Source of the DNA: Streptomyces chryseus
GTDB lineage: Bacteria > Actinomycetota > Actinomycetes > Streptomycetales > Streptomycetaceae
Assembly: GCF_014650755.1 (NCBI RefSeq)
Contig: NZ_BMVO01000004.1
Coordinates: 62,001-126,000 of the forward strand
Direction of reading: 5' to 3'
DNA length: 64,000 bases
In this document: piece by piece, positions 25,239 to 34,207 of the stretch
How positions within the stretch are numbered: position 1 is the stretch's first letter
How the letters are laid out: each line of letters begins with the position of its first letter
Position numbers and translations under genes: made by a program
The notes under the pieces: generated by a model
Told to the model about the DNA's origin: nothing
Databases searched by the model: none
The model's input: the letters and a program-made list of their open reading frames with translations, nothing else

Positions 25239-26927
25239 ATGACGACAGACAAGTCCGCACCGCACGCGCGCCACGAGATCCGCCTGGCCCTGGTCATGAA
25301 CGGTGGGGGTGAGCCTCGCCGTCTGGATGGGCGGAGTGACCCACGAGCTCGATCGGCTGTGTCGCGCGTCCCAACGGGCCGGGCATCCCCGCCCGCGGGC
25401 CGGGGAAGAACAGCGGGAGGACGACCCCGTCCAGGAGATCCGGGGCGAGGTGCTCGCCGCGGCCGGTGCCCAGGTGACCATCGACGTCGTATCGGGGACG
25501 TCCGCCGGCGGGCTGAACGGGATGCTGCTCGCGACGGCGATCGCGCGGGGCAGGGACCTGCCGTCGCCGCGCGTGACACGTGGGAGGTCCGCCGCGCTGG
25601 ACCGGCTGCTCGAAGCGCCGTCGAGGACGAGTGTCTTCAACGGTGAGGTGTTCACGCGCGACGCGCTGGAGGCCATCAACGCGATCGAGCGGTCCGACGC
25701 ACGCCCGTCGACCTGTTCGTGACCGCGACCGCTCTGGACGGCCGCGACCTTCCCCACAGCGACAGTTTCGGCAACCCCTTCGACATCGCGGACCACCGCC
25801 GGCTCTACCGGTTCCGCTACGGGACCCGGTTCGGCTACGAACAGCGGGACGACACCAGGTGGGAGTTCACCTCGGAGGAGCCCGACGACTTCTCCGCGGC
25901 CTGCACGGACGTACTGGCCCTGGCGGCCCGGGCTTCCGCCGGCTTCCCGGCGAATTGCGTGATGGGCGGGGGCGTGCTCAACAGCGCCCCGTTCGAGCCG
26001 GTGCAGGAGGCCATCACCGGCCGGGGGGGGTGGTGGACAGTCCCATCCGGCGCGTACGCGTCTACCGATCAGCGAGGCACTCGACGAGCAGTTGCAGACC
26101 CGGGTCGGAACGGCGGGTGACGACAGCAACGAGACACTGGCGACGCTGCTGGACGAGCTGTACGAGGACCTCGACGTGCCCGCGATGCTGGGCACGACGC
26201 CATGGGGCCGCTGTTCAACGTGGACAGCTTCGCCGAGCTGGGCGACCGCAAGCTCTACGGTCTGCGTCTCAAGCACTTCGGGGCCTTCTTCGACGCCCAG
26301 TGGCGCAGGTCCGACTTCGTCTGGGGGCGCCTCGACGCCGCCCACCACCTGCTGTCCCTCTTCAACCGGCTGACGTCGGAGCAACGGGAGAGCCTCGAGG
26401 AGCGGCTCCACTGGGCCATTCTCCGAGCGGAGGCCCCCGCCGAGGGCGGGGAGGCGGACGGGGAAGCCGAGGAGAAGGCCAGGGCACTGCGATGGACGAA
26501 ACGCCAGCTCGCCCATCTGAAGAAGTCGGACAGCGACATCCTGAACCGTGTCGCCCGGTCCGACGACGGCCAGGGGAGCATGCGCCGCCTGGTGGAGGCG
26601 GTACTGCGGCTGCTCTCGGCCACGCCCCCTCCGGGCAAGGACGACGGCCGGGTGAAGCGCGTCTGGCGCACCACCGTGAACGTCGGTCGCACGGTCTTCG
26701 CCGGCACGGTCCCCTCCGAGCCGCAGCCCCGTCTCAGGACGAAGCTGTTGCGCGCCGTCACGTTCCATCTGCGTGCGAACGCGCGCAGGGCCCGCGCCGG
26801 GGACCCTCGGCAGCTGCCTTCCGCCGTGTGGGCGTCCGCCAAGCGCACGGTGGGCTGCCTCGCCGTCGCGGCGGCGTTGGTCCTGGTGGGCACGAGCGTA
26901 CTGATCACGTGGCTGGTGGCGTCCTGA
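25239..26927 (+). pseudogene. Patatin-like protein (DUF3376 type) pseudogene, multiple frameshifts
   Basis: Remnant of a large patatin-like phospholipase. The start MTTDKSAPHARHEIRLALVMNGG is good, but a run of five G at 25305-25309 shifts the frame just where GVSLAVWMGGVTHEL should follow. The next frame carries the nucleophile motif GTSAGG and stops at about 25722 after an apparent deletion. A third frame (VDLFVTATALDGRDL) runs to another break at an eight-G run (26023-26030), and further shifts occur before the last frame (26202-26927), which ends with a C-terminal membrane helix. Homologues exceed 1000 residues, so much is missing. Inactivation is clear unless the G runs are sequencing errors. 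Confidence 0.82.
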
Positions 26928-27060
26928 CGTGCGGTACGTCGCCGAGGAACAGCGACCGGCGGCGTTGGCGGGTCCGCCCCGCCGCGGAGGACGGCGGGGG
27001 CGGACCGGTCGGAGTGGACGCAGTACGCGACCTAGCGGACGGTCCGTCACGGGTGGTCGC

Positions 27061-28476
27061 TCAGGACGCGTGCGGGCCCACGTCCGCCGCCGTGAGGGGG
27101 CGGCGCACGGGAGCGAGCGTCCCGTACTCGTCGGCGCCGATGTCGCGGGCGCTGCCGCGCGCGTGGCCGTCGATGTCCTCGGCCACGGACGCGCCGGTGA
27201 ACGTCGCCGCGCCGATCGCCGGGCTGCCGGCCGCGAGCCGGAACACGCCGTCGGACCTCTGCTGGAGTCGGGGGTCGGTCCTGACGTAGCCGCCTGCGGG
27301 CAGGTTGCCGTTGGGCGCCGCCCCCCACAGGATGTTGCTCTGCCAGGTGAAGCCGGTGGTCTTCCCCATCGCGACGAGGCTGCCCGCGTCGCCGACGAGC
27401 AGGTTGTCGGCGACGACGACGTCCCGGGGTTCGTGGTCGCGGGTCTCGCCGGACAGGGTACGGGCATTGCCGACCAGGGTGTTGTGCACGATCACCGCAC
27501 GGTCGCACGCGTCGTTGCCGCGCCTCTGCTCGGCCGTCTCGCCCGCGTGGTGGTCGCGGACGGTGCCGCTGCCGATCGTCAGGGCCCGGCCGGTCAGCCC
27601 GCCGAGGTAGTTGTTGACCACGAGGTGGTCGTTGCCGTACAGGCGCAGACCGTCGGTACCGCCGAGCAGGTAATTGCCGTCCACCGTGGAGCGGTTGCCG
27701 TGGCGCAGCACGATGCCGCCGAGGCTGTCGCGGATCGTGTTGTACCGGATCGTGTTGTCGGAGGACTTCACCGAGATGGTCTCGGGGTCTCCGTCGCACC
27801 GCTCGAACAGGTTGTACTCCACGACCGCGTGGGCGCTGGACAGTGCCCGGCTGCTGACCCCGAGCCGGATCGGCTCGCCGCCGTTGGCGCCGGCGAAGCG
27901 GTGGTCGGAGAAGTGGTTCTTGAAGACGTGCAGACGCTGGGCGACGGCGGTCGAGCCGGGGCCGTCGACGACCACGAAGATGCCCTCGGTCGTCTTCTCG
28001 TGGAAGTGGTTGCGGTCGATCTTGGCGTCGTCGCCCCGCACGACGACCCAGTCGAGACCGCTGATGTCCGCGAACCGGAAGTCGTTGCGGGTCAGCCGGA
28101 TGCGGGAGCAACTCGCCGGGATCTCCAGGGTGGTGCGCTGCCGGAAGGAGAAGCCACTGACCGTGATGTCGCTCGACTCGGCGAACACGAAGCCGCGCTC
28201 GCCCTGGAGCACCGCGCCGCCGCGGGCTTCCGCCGTGATGGTGATCGGCTGGGTGGTGCTGCCCTTCTTGCCGAAGACGCTGATGGCGCCTCCCGCCGGA
28301 ACGGTGTACGTGCCGTTGGCGAGCACGATCCGATCGCCCGGCGCCGCCCGGTCGATCGCGTCCTGGAGGCCGTCCAGGGAAGTGACCCTCGCCTCGCCCG
28401 CCGACGCGCCGGCCGGCAGCCCGGCGGCGAACGCCGCGCCCAGCAGGGTTCCGGTGAGAAATGTACGTCGTTGCAC
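27061..28476 (-). CDS. Secreted polysaccharide lyase family 6 (alginate lyase / chondroitinase B-like)
   Basis: A 471-residue secreted parallel beta-helix enzyme that cleaves uronate-containing polysaccharides by beta-elimination. There is a signal peptide (MQRRTFLTGTLLGAAFAAG, with a twin-Arg start) followed by many right-handed helix turns. The PL6 catalytic pair is present: Lys237 in ISVKSSDN and Arg258 in VLRHGN, 21 residues apart exactly as in chondroitinase B. The substrate (alginate, dermatan or another) is not predictable. ATG 28476 has AGGAGG nearby. It lies downstream of a lipoprotein gene on the same strand with a 150-base gap, and may be an independent hydrolase gene. Another lyase (PL8) sits at the right end of the window. 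Confidence 0.9.
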   Translation of the reverse strand: MQRRTFLTGTLLGAAFAAGLPAGASAGEARVTSLDGLQDAIDRAAPGDRIVLANGTYTVPAGGAISVFGKKGSTTQPITITAEARGGAVLQGERGFVFAESSDITVSGFSFRQRTTLEIPASCSRIRLTRNDFRFADISGLDWVVVRGDDAKIDRNHFHEKTTEGIFVVVDGPGSTAVAQRLHVFKNHFSDHRFAGANGGEPIRLGVSSRALSSAHAVVEYNLFERCDGDPETISVKSSDNTIRYNTIRDSLGGIVLRHGNRSTVDGNYLLGGTDGLRLYGNDHLVVNNYLGGLTGRALTIGSGTVRDHHAGETAEQRRGNDACDRAVIVHNTLVGNARTLSGETRDHEPRDVVVADNLLVGDAGSLVAMGKTTGFTWQSNILWGAAPNGNLPAGGYVRTDPRLQQRSDGVFRLAAGSPAIGAATFTGASVAEDIDGHARGSARDIGADEYGTLAPVRRPLTAADVGPHAS

Positions 28477-28626
28477 AGCGCCTCCTGTGAGGAGCGGATG
28501 GGGCCCGGTGCCGACGGCCGTAGCGGCACACGCCCGTGTGCGGGTACGGCGTCCCGGACACCGGGCCCGGGGACTGTTGGTTGGCGAGCACGCACACCCG
28601 CCCGGTCGGGGCAGGCGTACGCAGCT

Positions 28627-29418
28627 CTAGAAGTCGTCGGCGCCGTCGCGCAGCTCGTGCGTCCAGTAGCCGGTCTTCGCGGCAGCGTCGTCAACCGCGA
28701 TGCCGCCCTTGGGCGCGGGGACGGTCTTGCTGCCTTCGGCCGGGCCGTCGGCGGCGAAGAGGTTGACGTAGAAGGAGGTGACGACGCGGTTGTTGTCGTC
28801 GACGCCGCCCTGGTTGACGCGTACGGCCGCGTACGCCGGCGCACCGGCGTTCAGCACGACGGGGGCGGCGGGCCTGCTCTTGGCCACGGGCGGGACGTCC
28901 TTGGCGGTCTGCGGTACGTCGCCGAACGCGATCACCGGGTACTGGAGCAGCGTGCAGGCGTGGCCCGAGACGTTCACGGCGGTCAGCGTGAGGTGCGTGG
29001 TCGGTACGCCGTCCTGCTTGGCCGCGGAGATCCTCACGTCGTCGACGGCGCAGGCCGGGGCTTTGGCGGCGCCCTTGGTCCTGGCCTTGTGCCGGGAACC
29101 GGCCTTGGCCTTGCCCCGCGCCTTGTGCCGGGAACCGGCCTGCGTGGCGGAGCCGGTGGAGCCGGACGCGCTCGAACCGGAAGTCCCCGTGCCGGAGGTG
29201 CCCGAACCGGACGTGCCGGTGCCGGCAGCGGCCTCGCCTCCGGTGGCCGCGTCCTCCTTCCCCCCATCACTGCCGCCGGCGGACGTGTCGACCGAGACGG
29301 ACTCGGCGGCACCGTGGTCCTTCGTGCTGTCACCTGCGCCGCACGCGGTGAGCGTCAGGCCGAGGGCGGCCACGGCGGACGCGGCGAGTGTGGCAGGACG
29401 GTGGATGAAGGTACGCAT
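28627..29418 (-). CDS. DUF4232 lipoprotein
   Basis: A 263-residue exported lipoprotein. The lipobox LTLTACG puts the lipidated residue at Cys26. A low-complexity Ser/Gly/Thr linker follows (about 40-90), then a duplicated basic element GSRHKAR, then a DUF4232 domain (about 115-245) with two conserved cysteines (PACAVDD and HACTLLQYP). Function of DUF4232 is unknown, but it is common in actinobacterial envelopes. ATG 29418 has GGGGAG upstream; the longer frame to 29691 is not needed. Three 11-base repeats about 100 bases upstream could be a response-regulator site. Confidence 0.88.
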   Translation of the reverse strand: MRTFIHRPATLAASAVAALGLTLTACGAGDSTKDHGAAESVSVDTSAGGSDGGKEDAATGGEAAAGTGTSGSGTSGTGTSGSSASGSTGSATQAGSRHKARGKAKAGSRHKARTKGAAKAPACAVDDVRISAAKQDGVPTTHLTLTAVNVSGHACTLLQYPVIAFGDVPQTAKDVPPVAKSRPAAPVVLNAGAPAYAAVRVNQGGVDDNNRVVTSFYVNLFAADGPAEGSKTVPAPKGGIAVDDAAAKTGYWTHELRDGADDF

Positions 29419-29520
29419 GTGGTGCTCCCCGTGATGATGCGGTCGGTGCGGTTGCTGTGGTCGACGCCAGATGCGGGCACCTGGTCTGCTCACAGCTTCG
29501 GTTCCCGCGCTGCCGTTCCG

Positions 29521-29553
29521 CTGACGTACCACTGACGTACCGCTGACGCTCCC
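29521..29553. promoter_or_regulatory. Three tandem 11-base repeats upstream of DUF4232 gene
   Basis: CTGACGTACCA, CTGACGTACCG and CTGACGCTCCC follow one another without gap, one helical turn apart. This is the geometry of sites bound side-by-side by OmpR/PhoB-family response regulators. They lie about 100 bases upstream of the lipoprotein start. No regulator gene is nearby. Confidence 0.45.
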
Positions 29554-29750
29554 TTGCGATCGCCGCGAGCCAGAGTCCCGGGTGTGCGCGGCCAGTTCGC
29601 CCCGGGCCCGGACCTGCTCGGCCCTCGGAGGGTCCGGCAGCTCCGGTCTCATCTCCTCGCGTGTGCGGCCTTGTTCCGCCACTGGCGTCACGACCGCGCG
29701 AAGTCGTCACGCGGACATGTCTTCCGGACCGCATCCCCCCGATTTGCGCG

Positions 29751-29772
29751 TTGTAATGAACTTGTAATGCCC
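29751..29772. promoter_or_regulatory. Tandem TTGTAATG repeat with 11-base period
   Basis: TTGTAATGAAC and TTGTAATGCCC are adjacent 11-base repeats in an otherwise GC-rich gap, about 165 bases before the DUF4234 gene. The 518-base gap between 29419 and 29936 otherwise holds the 29521 repeats and CAGCTG-CAT-CAGCTG at 29827-29841, and no gene that I can support. Confidence 0.35.
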
Positions 29773-29936
29773 ACGCTCATCTTTGGTATGCGCGGAGCCC
29801 GTACGCTCCGTAAGCCTCGCTCGAAACAGCTGCATCAGCTGCCACGTGAGGCGACACACTCATCACTCCCTGCCCCCCGTGGGGTGGCTCAGCCAGAACG
29901 GGCGGCAGGAAGCACAGCAAGCAAGTGGGGAATTTG

Positions 29937-30317
29937 ATGTCCACCGACGTCCGCACGTCCGCGCCCGCCGGCGCTCCTGCCAGCCCGGTTGTCACCTGGC
30001 TGCTCACCCTGGTGACCTTCGGCATCTACTGGCTCGTCTGGTACTACAAGGTCAACAAGCAGGTGAAGGCGATCGACCCGACCATCGAGGTCAACCCCGG
30101 CATGGCGGTCGTAGCCCTCACGCTCGGCTCGTTCCTGATCGTCCCGCCGTTCGTCTCCATCGTGAAGACCGGCTCCCGCATCGCCCAGGCGCAGCGCGCC
30201 GCCGGCGTGACGGCCGACTGCTCCGGCGGTGTCGGCCTGCTGCTCGCCTTCGTCTTCGGTCTGACCCCGCTCTACTACCAGAGCAAGCTCAACACGGTGT
30301 GGGCCGACCGCGCCTGA
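29937..30317 (+). CDS. DUF4234-type small membrane protein
   Basis: A 126-residue protein with about three membrane helices. After a short Ala/Pro head it has VVTWLLTLVTFGIYWLVWYYKVNKQVKA, the typical DUF4234 opening (hydrophobic helix ending in a YxWYY-like aromatic patch), then two further hydrophobic segments. Function is unknown. ATG 29937 follows GTGGGGA. It is a single gene ended by a very strong terminator. Confidence 0.85.
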   Translation: MSTDVRTSAPAGAPASPVVTWLLTLVTFGIYWLVWYYKVNKQVKAIDPTIEVNPGMAVVALTLGSFLIVPPFVSIVKTGSRIAQAQRAAGVTADCSGGVGLLLAFVFGLTPLYYQSKLNTVWADRA

Positions 30318-30327
30318 TGCACCGCCA

Positions 30328-30372
30328 GGGAAGGGGGCGGGGAGAGCGACGCGCTCTCCCCGCCCCCTTCCC
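30328..30372. terminator. Strong bidirectional terminator
   Basis: A 21-base perfect stem (30328-30348 with 30352-30372) with a 3-base loop, rich in GGGGGCGGGG/CCCCGCCCCC, lies between the DUF4234 gene and the convergent P450 frame. Confidence 0.9.
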
Positions 30373-30540
30373 GCGTTCAGGCACCCAGTGCCCCTGCGAC
30401 TCCCGCTCCGGTTCCTCGGGGCCGAACTCCTCGCTCAGCCGGTCGAGCCGGCGGAACAACTCCGCCGGTCCTCCCGGCGAGATGAACGCACAGGGGCCGC
30501 CGGCACATCGGGCGCCGGCCGCCCGGTCGGCGGGCAGTGG

Positions 30541-31617
30541 TCACCACTGGGCCGGGACGCCGACCGGCATCAGGACCGCGTGGTGCTCGCGCCAGGCGAT
30601 CGCGGCGCCCGGTGCCAGCCGCAGGTCCGGCATCCTGGCGAGCACGGCGTGCAGCGCGGCCTCGGTCTGCGCCTGGTTGAGGGCGGCTCCCGGGCAGTAG
30701 TGCTTTCCCTGCCCGAAGCGGAGATGGGGCGCGGCGTTGCGGTCGATGTCGAGGCGTTCCGGCTCGGGGTAGACCGCCGGGTCGCGGTTGGCGGCGTCCC
30801 TGGAGATCATCACGAGTTCCCCGGCGCGCACGCGGACGTGGCCGAGGGTGACGTCTTCGAGGGCGATGCGTGTGATGGAGTCACCGAGCAGCGGCGCCCA
30901 CCGGTACATCTCGGCGACCATGCGCGGCACCAGGTCGGGGCTGGTCCGCAGGCGCTGCGCGAGGGCCGGGTCCCGGGCGAGGGCCAAGCAGCAGGCCGCG
31001 AGGAACGCCGAGGGGTTGGCGAGGCCGGAGAAGGCCAGCATGTGGGCGATCCCCGTGAGTTCGTCGGGGGCGAGCGGGCGGGAGGAACGCTCGTTGAGCC
31101 GCACCAGGTGGGGCAGGAGGCCCGGCGGTTTCAGGTCGTTCATCCATGTCTGGAACACGGCGAGGGACTGCGGCCACGCGGTGGGCAGGTGTGCGTCGGC
31201 GAGCGGTCCGACGGCCATCAGCCCGAACCAGCCGCCGAGTTCGGCGACCGCCTCCTCCGGCAGCCCCAGCAGCTCGCCGGTCACGCGTGCGGCCCAGGGC
31301 AGCGCGAAGTCCTCGACCAGGTCGCCGCAGTCGCCCCGCCGGATCATGGCGTCGAGGAGGTCGTCGGCGACAGCCCTTACGCGGTCCAGGGACACGTACG
31401 GCTGGCGCGGACTCAAGCCCCGGATCACTTCGTCGCGCAGTCCCGCCCGCCGGAGCATCGTCATGGTGCCCACGACGGCCAGGGGCGGCGCTCCGTTCTC
31501 CTCCTGGGGCATGGCCGGGTCGCTGACGGCGCTGCGGCTCAGGCGCGGGTCCTTGAGCGCCTCACGCGCCAGGGCGTACCCGGTGACCAGCCATCCGGGG
31601 TCGCCGGCGTTGGTCAC
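30541..31617 (-). CDS. Cytochrome P450, 5'-truncated (probable pseudogene)
   Basis: A heme monooxygenase reading frame of 358 residues; family members have about 400. The heme loop FGQGKHYCPGA is intact with its Cys ligand, and the ExxR and PERLDIDR regions can be seen. The I-helix reads AFSGLANPSA, so the usual A/G-G-x-D/E-T oxygen-activation motif is missing both acid and Thr. P450-like sequence continues in frame upstream of GTG 31617 to about 31716 (PHYPFGFSGDALAPALERF), but no start codon lies there. Instead that region is joined directly to the NRPS reductase domain in another frame. A deletion has evidently removed the P450 start and the reductase end. Translation from GTG 31617 would lack about 40 residues and has no good ribosome site. 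Confidence 0.75.
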   Translation of the reverse strand: MTNAGDPGWLVTGYALAREALKDPRLSRSAVSDPAMPQEENGAPPLAVVGTMTMLRRAGLRDEVIRGLSPRQPYVSLDRVRAVADDLLDAMIRRGDCGDLVEDFALPWAARVTGELLGLPEEAVAELGGWFGLMAVGPLADAHLPTAWPQSLAVFQTWMNDLKPPGLLPHLVRLNERSSRPLAPDELTGIAHMLAFSGLANPSAFLAACCLALARDPALAQRLRTSPDLVPRMVAEMYRWAPLLGDSITRIALEDVTLGHVRVRAGELVMISRDAANRDPAVYPEPERLDIDRNAAPHLRFGQGKHYCPGAALNQAQTEAALHAVLARMPDLRLAPGAAIAWREHHAVLMPVGVPAQW

Positions 31618-33446
31618 GACCCGGGTGACGGGCGCCTGGAGCAGGAACCGTTCGAGGGCCGGTGCGAGGGCGTCTCCGCTGAATCCGAAGGGGTAGTGGG
31701 GGAGCGATCCGCGCGGGGTGCGGGGTCCAGCCCGAAGCGGTCGAAGGCGGCCTCCACGCGTCGCCGGGCGTGTGTGCTGGAGCGTGCGCGGACGGGGCAG
31801 TGGATCACGGCGTCGGTGTGGTGCACGAGCCGGTCCAGCAGGAACGCCCCGACGAAGCCGCTGGCGCCGGTGAGCAGCACGTGCCGGGGCCGGTCGGGCC
31901 GGGGGGCGGGTCCGGTGGCCTGCGGAAACGCGAAGCCCAGCTCGGCCTCCCGTGCGAAGTCGGTCCCCGACACCGTGCCGCGAGGAGCCGGGATGCCCTG
32001 ATGGGCGGTGCGTCCGGCGTCGGTGAAGGCGGCGAAGGTGGGGTCGTCGAGCAGGCAGCGGGTGAGTCCGCTGCTGTGCTCGGCGTCGAGATCGAGGGCG
32101 CCGAGGGTCCGGGCGACCGCTTCCGCGGCGAGGAGCGAGTCGCCGCCGAGGTGGAAGAAGCTGTCCTCAGGATGGGGCCGTACACGCAGCACGACACACC
32201 AGATCTCCGCGAGCAGCGCCTCGATCGCCGTGGTCGCGGCCGGCGTGCCGGCGGTGGTGTGCGCGCCGGGAAGCGGCCGCCCGGGCGTCGTGCCGGCGGG
32301 TACGGTCGGGGCCGCCCGGACCGTCCGCGCTGTGGCGGACTTGAGCAGCGCCTGACGGTCGACCTTGCCGGACGCGGTGACCGGGAGGCGGTCGGGCGCG
32401 ATCAGGCGGGGTACGGCCTGGGCGGGCAGCCACTGGGCGCAGTACTGCCTGAATTCGTCCAGCGGCAGCGTGTCGCCGGGGCGGAGCGGGGTGACCCAGG
32501 CGAGGAGTGTCTCGCCTGCGGCGTCGAGTTCGACGACCGCTTCCCCGACCCGGGGGTGGGTGCGCAGTCTGGCTTCGATCTCGTCCGGTTCGATGCGGTG
32601 GCCGCGCAGTTTCACCTGCCGGTCCATACGGCCCAGGCAGTGCAGCACTCCGTCGGCGTCCCGGACGGCGCGGTCGCCGGTGCGGTACAGGCGCTCACCC
32701 GAGGGGCACGGTCCCGGGACGAACCGGCGGGCGGTGAGTTCGGGGTCGCCGAGGTACTCCAGCGCGAGCCCGTCCCCGCCCACGGCGAGTTCGCCTTCCT
32801 CCCCCGCCGGCGTCTCGGTGCCGTCCCGGCGCAAGACGTAGCAGGTGGAGGCTCCGAGGGGGCGGCCGATCGGGACGGCGGCGGGGCGGCCGGCGGGGGT
32901 CAGCCGGTGGTAGGTGGAGGCCACGGAGTTCTCGGTGGGGCCGTAGAAGTTCACCACCGTGGTGGCGGGGCAGGCGCGTTGGACGACGCGGGCCAGGTCC
33001 GGGTCCATCGCCTCACCGCCCGCGGACAGGAAGCGCAGGCCACTGAGGGCCTGTGGCCGGGAGCGCGCCATGTGGTGGAAGACGCTGGTGGTCAGGTAGG
33101 CGACCGTCACCCCGCCCAGCTTGAGGCGTTGTTCGAGACCGGGGCCGGACAGCAGGTCCTCGCGGTCGACGAGTTCGAGCCGGGCACCGGTGAGCAGGCC
33201 GGCCCAGATCTCGATGGTGGAGGCGTCCGACGAGAGTCCGTACGCGTGCAGGACCACGTCGCCGGGTCCGGGCGGGGGCAGGTCCGGCTCGGACAGGATG
33301 AGGCGGACGACGCCGCGGTGCGGCAGGGCCACCGGTTTGGGCCGACCGGTCGATCCCGAGGTGAACATCACGTAGGCGCGGTCGGTGGGGCCGCCGGGTA
33401 AGCCCCGGGGCGCGGGCAGCCGGGCAGCGGTCGTCCGGCCTCGCAC
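31614..33446 (-). CDS. NRPS fragment: adenylation - carrier - truncated thioester reductase (probable pseudogene)
   Basis: Remnant of a nonribosomal peptide synthetase module. It opens abruptly at the A3 core motif YVMFTSGSTGRPK, without the first 150 or so residues of the adenylation domain. It continues with NFYGPTE (A5), LYRTGDRAV (A7), GRMDRQVKLRGHRIEPDEIE (A8) and GKVDR (A10). A carrier domain with FFHLGGDSLLA (attachment Ser) follows, and then the start of an NAD(P)-dependent terminal reductase (VLLTGASGFVGAFLL). After about 50 residues of reductase the frame runs into P450 sequence and ends. Both ends are lost, so no product is expected. The original pathway probably made a peptide aldehyde or alcohol modified by the P450. 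Confidence 0.8.
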   Translation of the reverse strand: MRGRTTAARLPAPRGLPGGPTDRAYVMFTSGSTGRPKPVALPHRGVVRLILSEPDLPPPGPGDVVLHAYGLSSDASTIEIWAGLLTGARLELVDREDLLSGPGLEQRLKLGGVTVAYLTTSVFHHMARSRPQALSGLRFLSAGGEAMDPDLARVVQRACPATTVVNFYGPTENSVASTYHRLTPAGRPAAVPIGRPLGASTCYVLRRDGTETPAGEEGELAVGGDGLALEYLGDPELTARRFVPGPCPSGERLYRTGDRAVRDADGVLHCLGRMDRQVKLRGHRIEPDEIEARLRTHPRVGEAVVELDAAGETLLAWVTPLRPGDTLPLDEFRQYCAQWLPAQAVPRLIAPDRLPVTASGKVDRQALLKSATARTVRAAPTVPAGTTPGRPLPGAHTTAGTPAATTAIEALLAEIWCVVLRVRPHPEDSFFHLGGDSLLAAEAVARTLGALDLDAEHSSGLTRCLLDDPTFAAFTDAGRTAHQGIPAPRGTVSGTDFAREAELGFAFPQATGPAPRPDRPRHVLLTGASGFVGAFLLDRLVHHTDAVIHCPVRARSSTHARRRVEAAFDRFGLDPAPRADRSPTTPSDSAETPSHRPSNGSCSRRPSPGS

Positions 33447-33775
33447 GGTCCCACCGGAGTCGTACGGGAGGCCGAGATCGACCCGGGTCCGGGACGCCCA
33501 CGTGCACTTCCCCCCGGCGCCTTCCTGCCCCGGTCGGCACGGGACCCGACCACGCGCCGGGGCCGGTCACACCGGCGAGTGAATGACGAAACGCTTTTCC
33601 ACCTGTTCGACCGAGCGCGCGTCGGTGGCAGACATCAGGCGTGAAACCGGCGCGCGCACCGGCGTTGCACGACTCGACACGGCACGCGTGTCAGCGCCTG
33701 GGCACCGCACCGCGCGCGCGAGTGTGCGCCTGGCGGCACGCGGAGCCACGCCAGGCGCACGGCAGGAGCCGACCG
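33447..33775. other. Intergenic region upstream of NRPS remnant
   Basis: It contains a 22-codon minus-strand frame (33567-33635, MSATDARSVEQVEKRF...) with no ribosome site, which may be the broken 5' end of a former gene. Nothing else is supported. Confidence 0.35.
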
Positions 33776-34207
33776 TCACCGCAGGTTGGCGCCGTACACG
33801 TTGTCGACCGTCATGGTGATCAGAACGCGTCGGTCGGACACCATGACCGACCGGTACTCGTCCCAGTCCGGGTGCTCCCCGGCGGCGATGCGGTAGTAGT
33901 CCACCAGCGCCTGCACCTCGGGACCGTCCGGGTCGGTGCCCGGCCCGACGAGCGTGACGGTGCCCTCGGCGGTGGCCCACTCCCGGCCGTCCGGGCCGGT
34001 CACCTCCAGCGCGGCGCGCGGGTCGCGCCGCAGGTTGGCCACCTTGGCCGTCCGCACGGTCGTCGACACCCGGATGACACCGGCGTCCCGGTCGTAAGCC
34101 GGCAACACCGGGGAAAGCTGGGGCCGGCCGTCGGCCTTGATCGTCGCGAGTACGCCGAGCCGGCTGCGCGCGAGCAGCGCGTGCGGGTCGAAATCCGTGT
34201 CTGCCAT
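33776..34207 (-). CDS. PPOX-class F420-dependent oxidoreductase
   Basis: A 143-residue split beta-barrel protein of the pyridoxamine-phosphate-oxidase-like superfamily. The N-terminus LARSRLGVLATIKADGRPQLSPVLPAYD and the middle segment VRTAKVANLRRDPRAALEV are typical of F420- or flavin-binding PPOX enzymes of actinobacteria. It would be a soluble dimer reducing small molecules. The F420 preference is inferred from the lineage, not from a unique residue. It is a single gene. Confidence 0.87.
   Translation of the reverse strand: MADTDFDPHALLARSRLGVLATIKADGRPQLSPVLPAYDRDAGVIRVSTTVRTAKVANLRRDPRAALEVTGPDGREWATAEGTVTLVGPGTDPDGPEVQALVDYYRIAAGEHPDWDEYRSVMVSDRRVLITMTVDNVYGANLR

Noticed and set aside
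33567..33635. 22-codon minus-strand peptide upstream of the NRPS fragment
   Set aside because: No ribosome site and no family; mentioned only as possible debris of the broken cluster.
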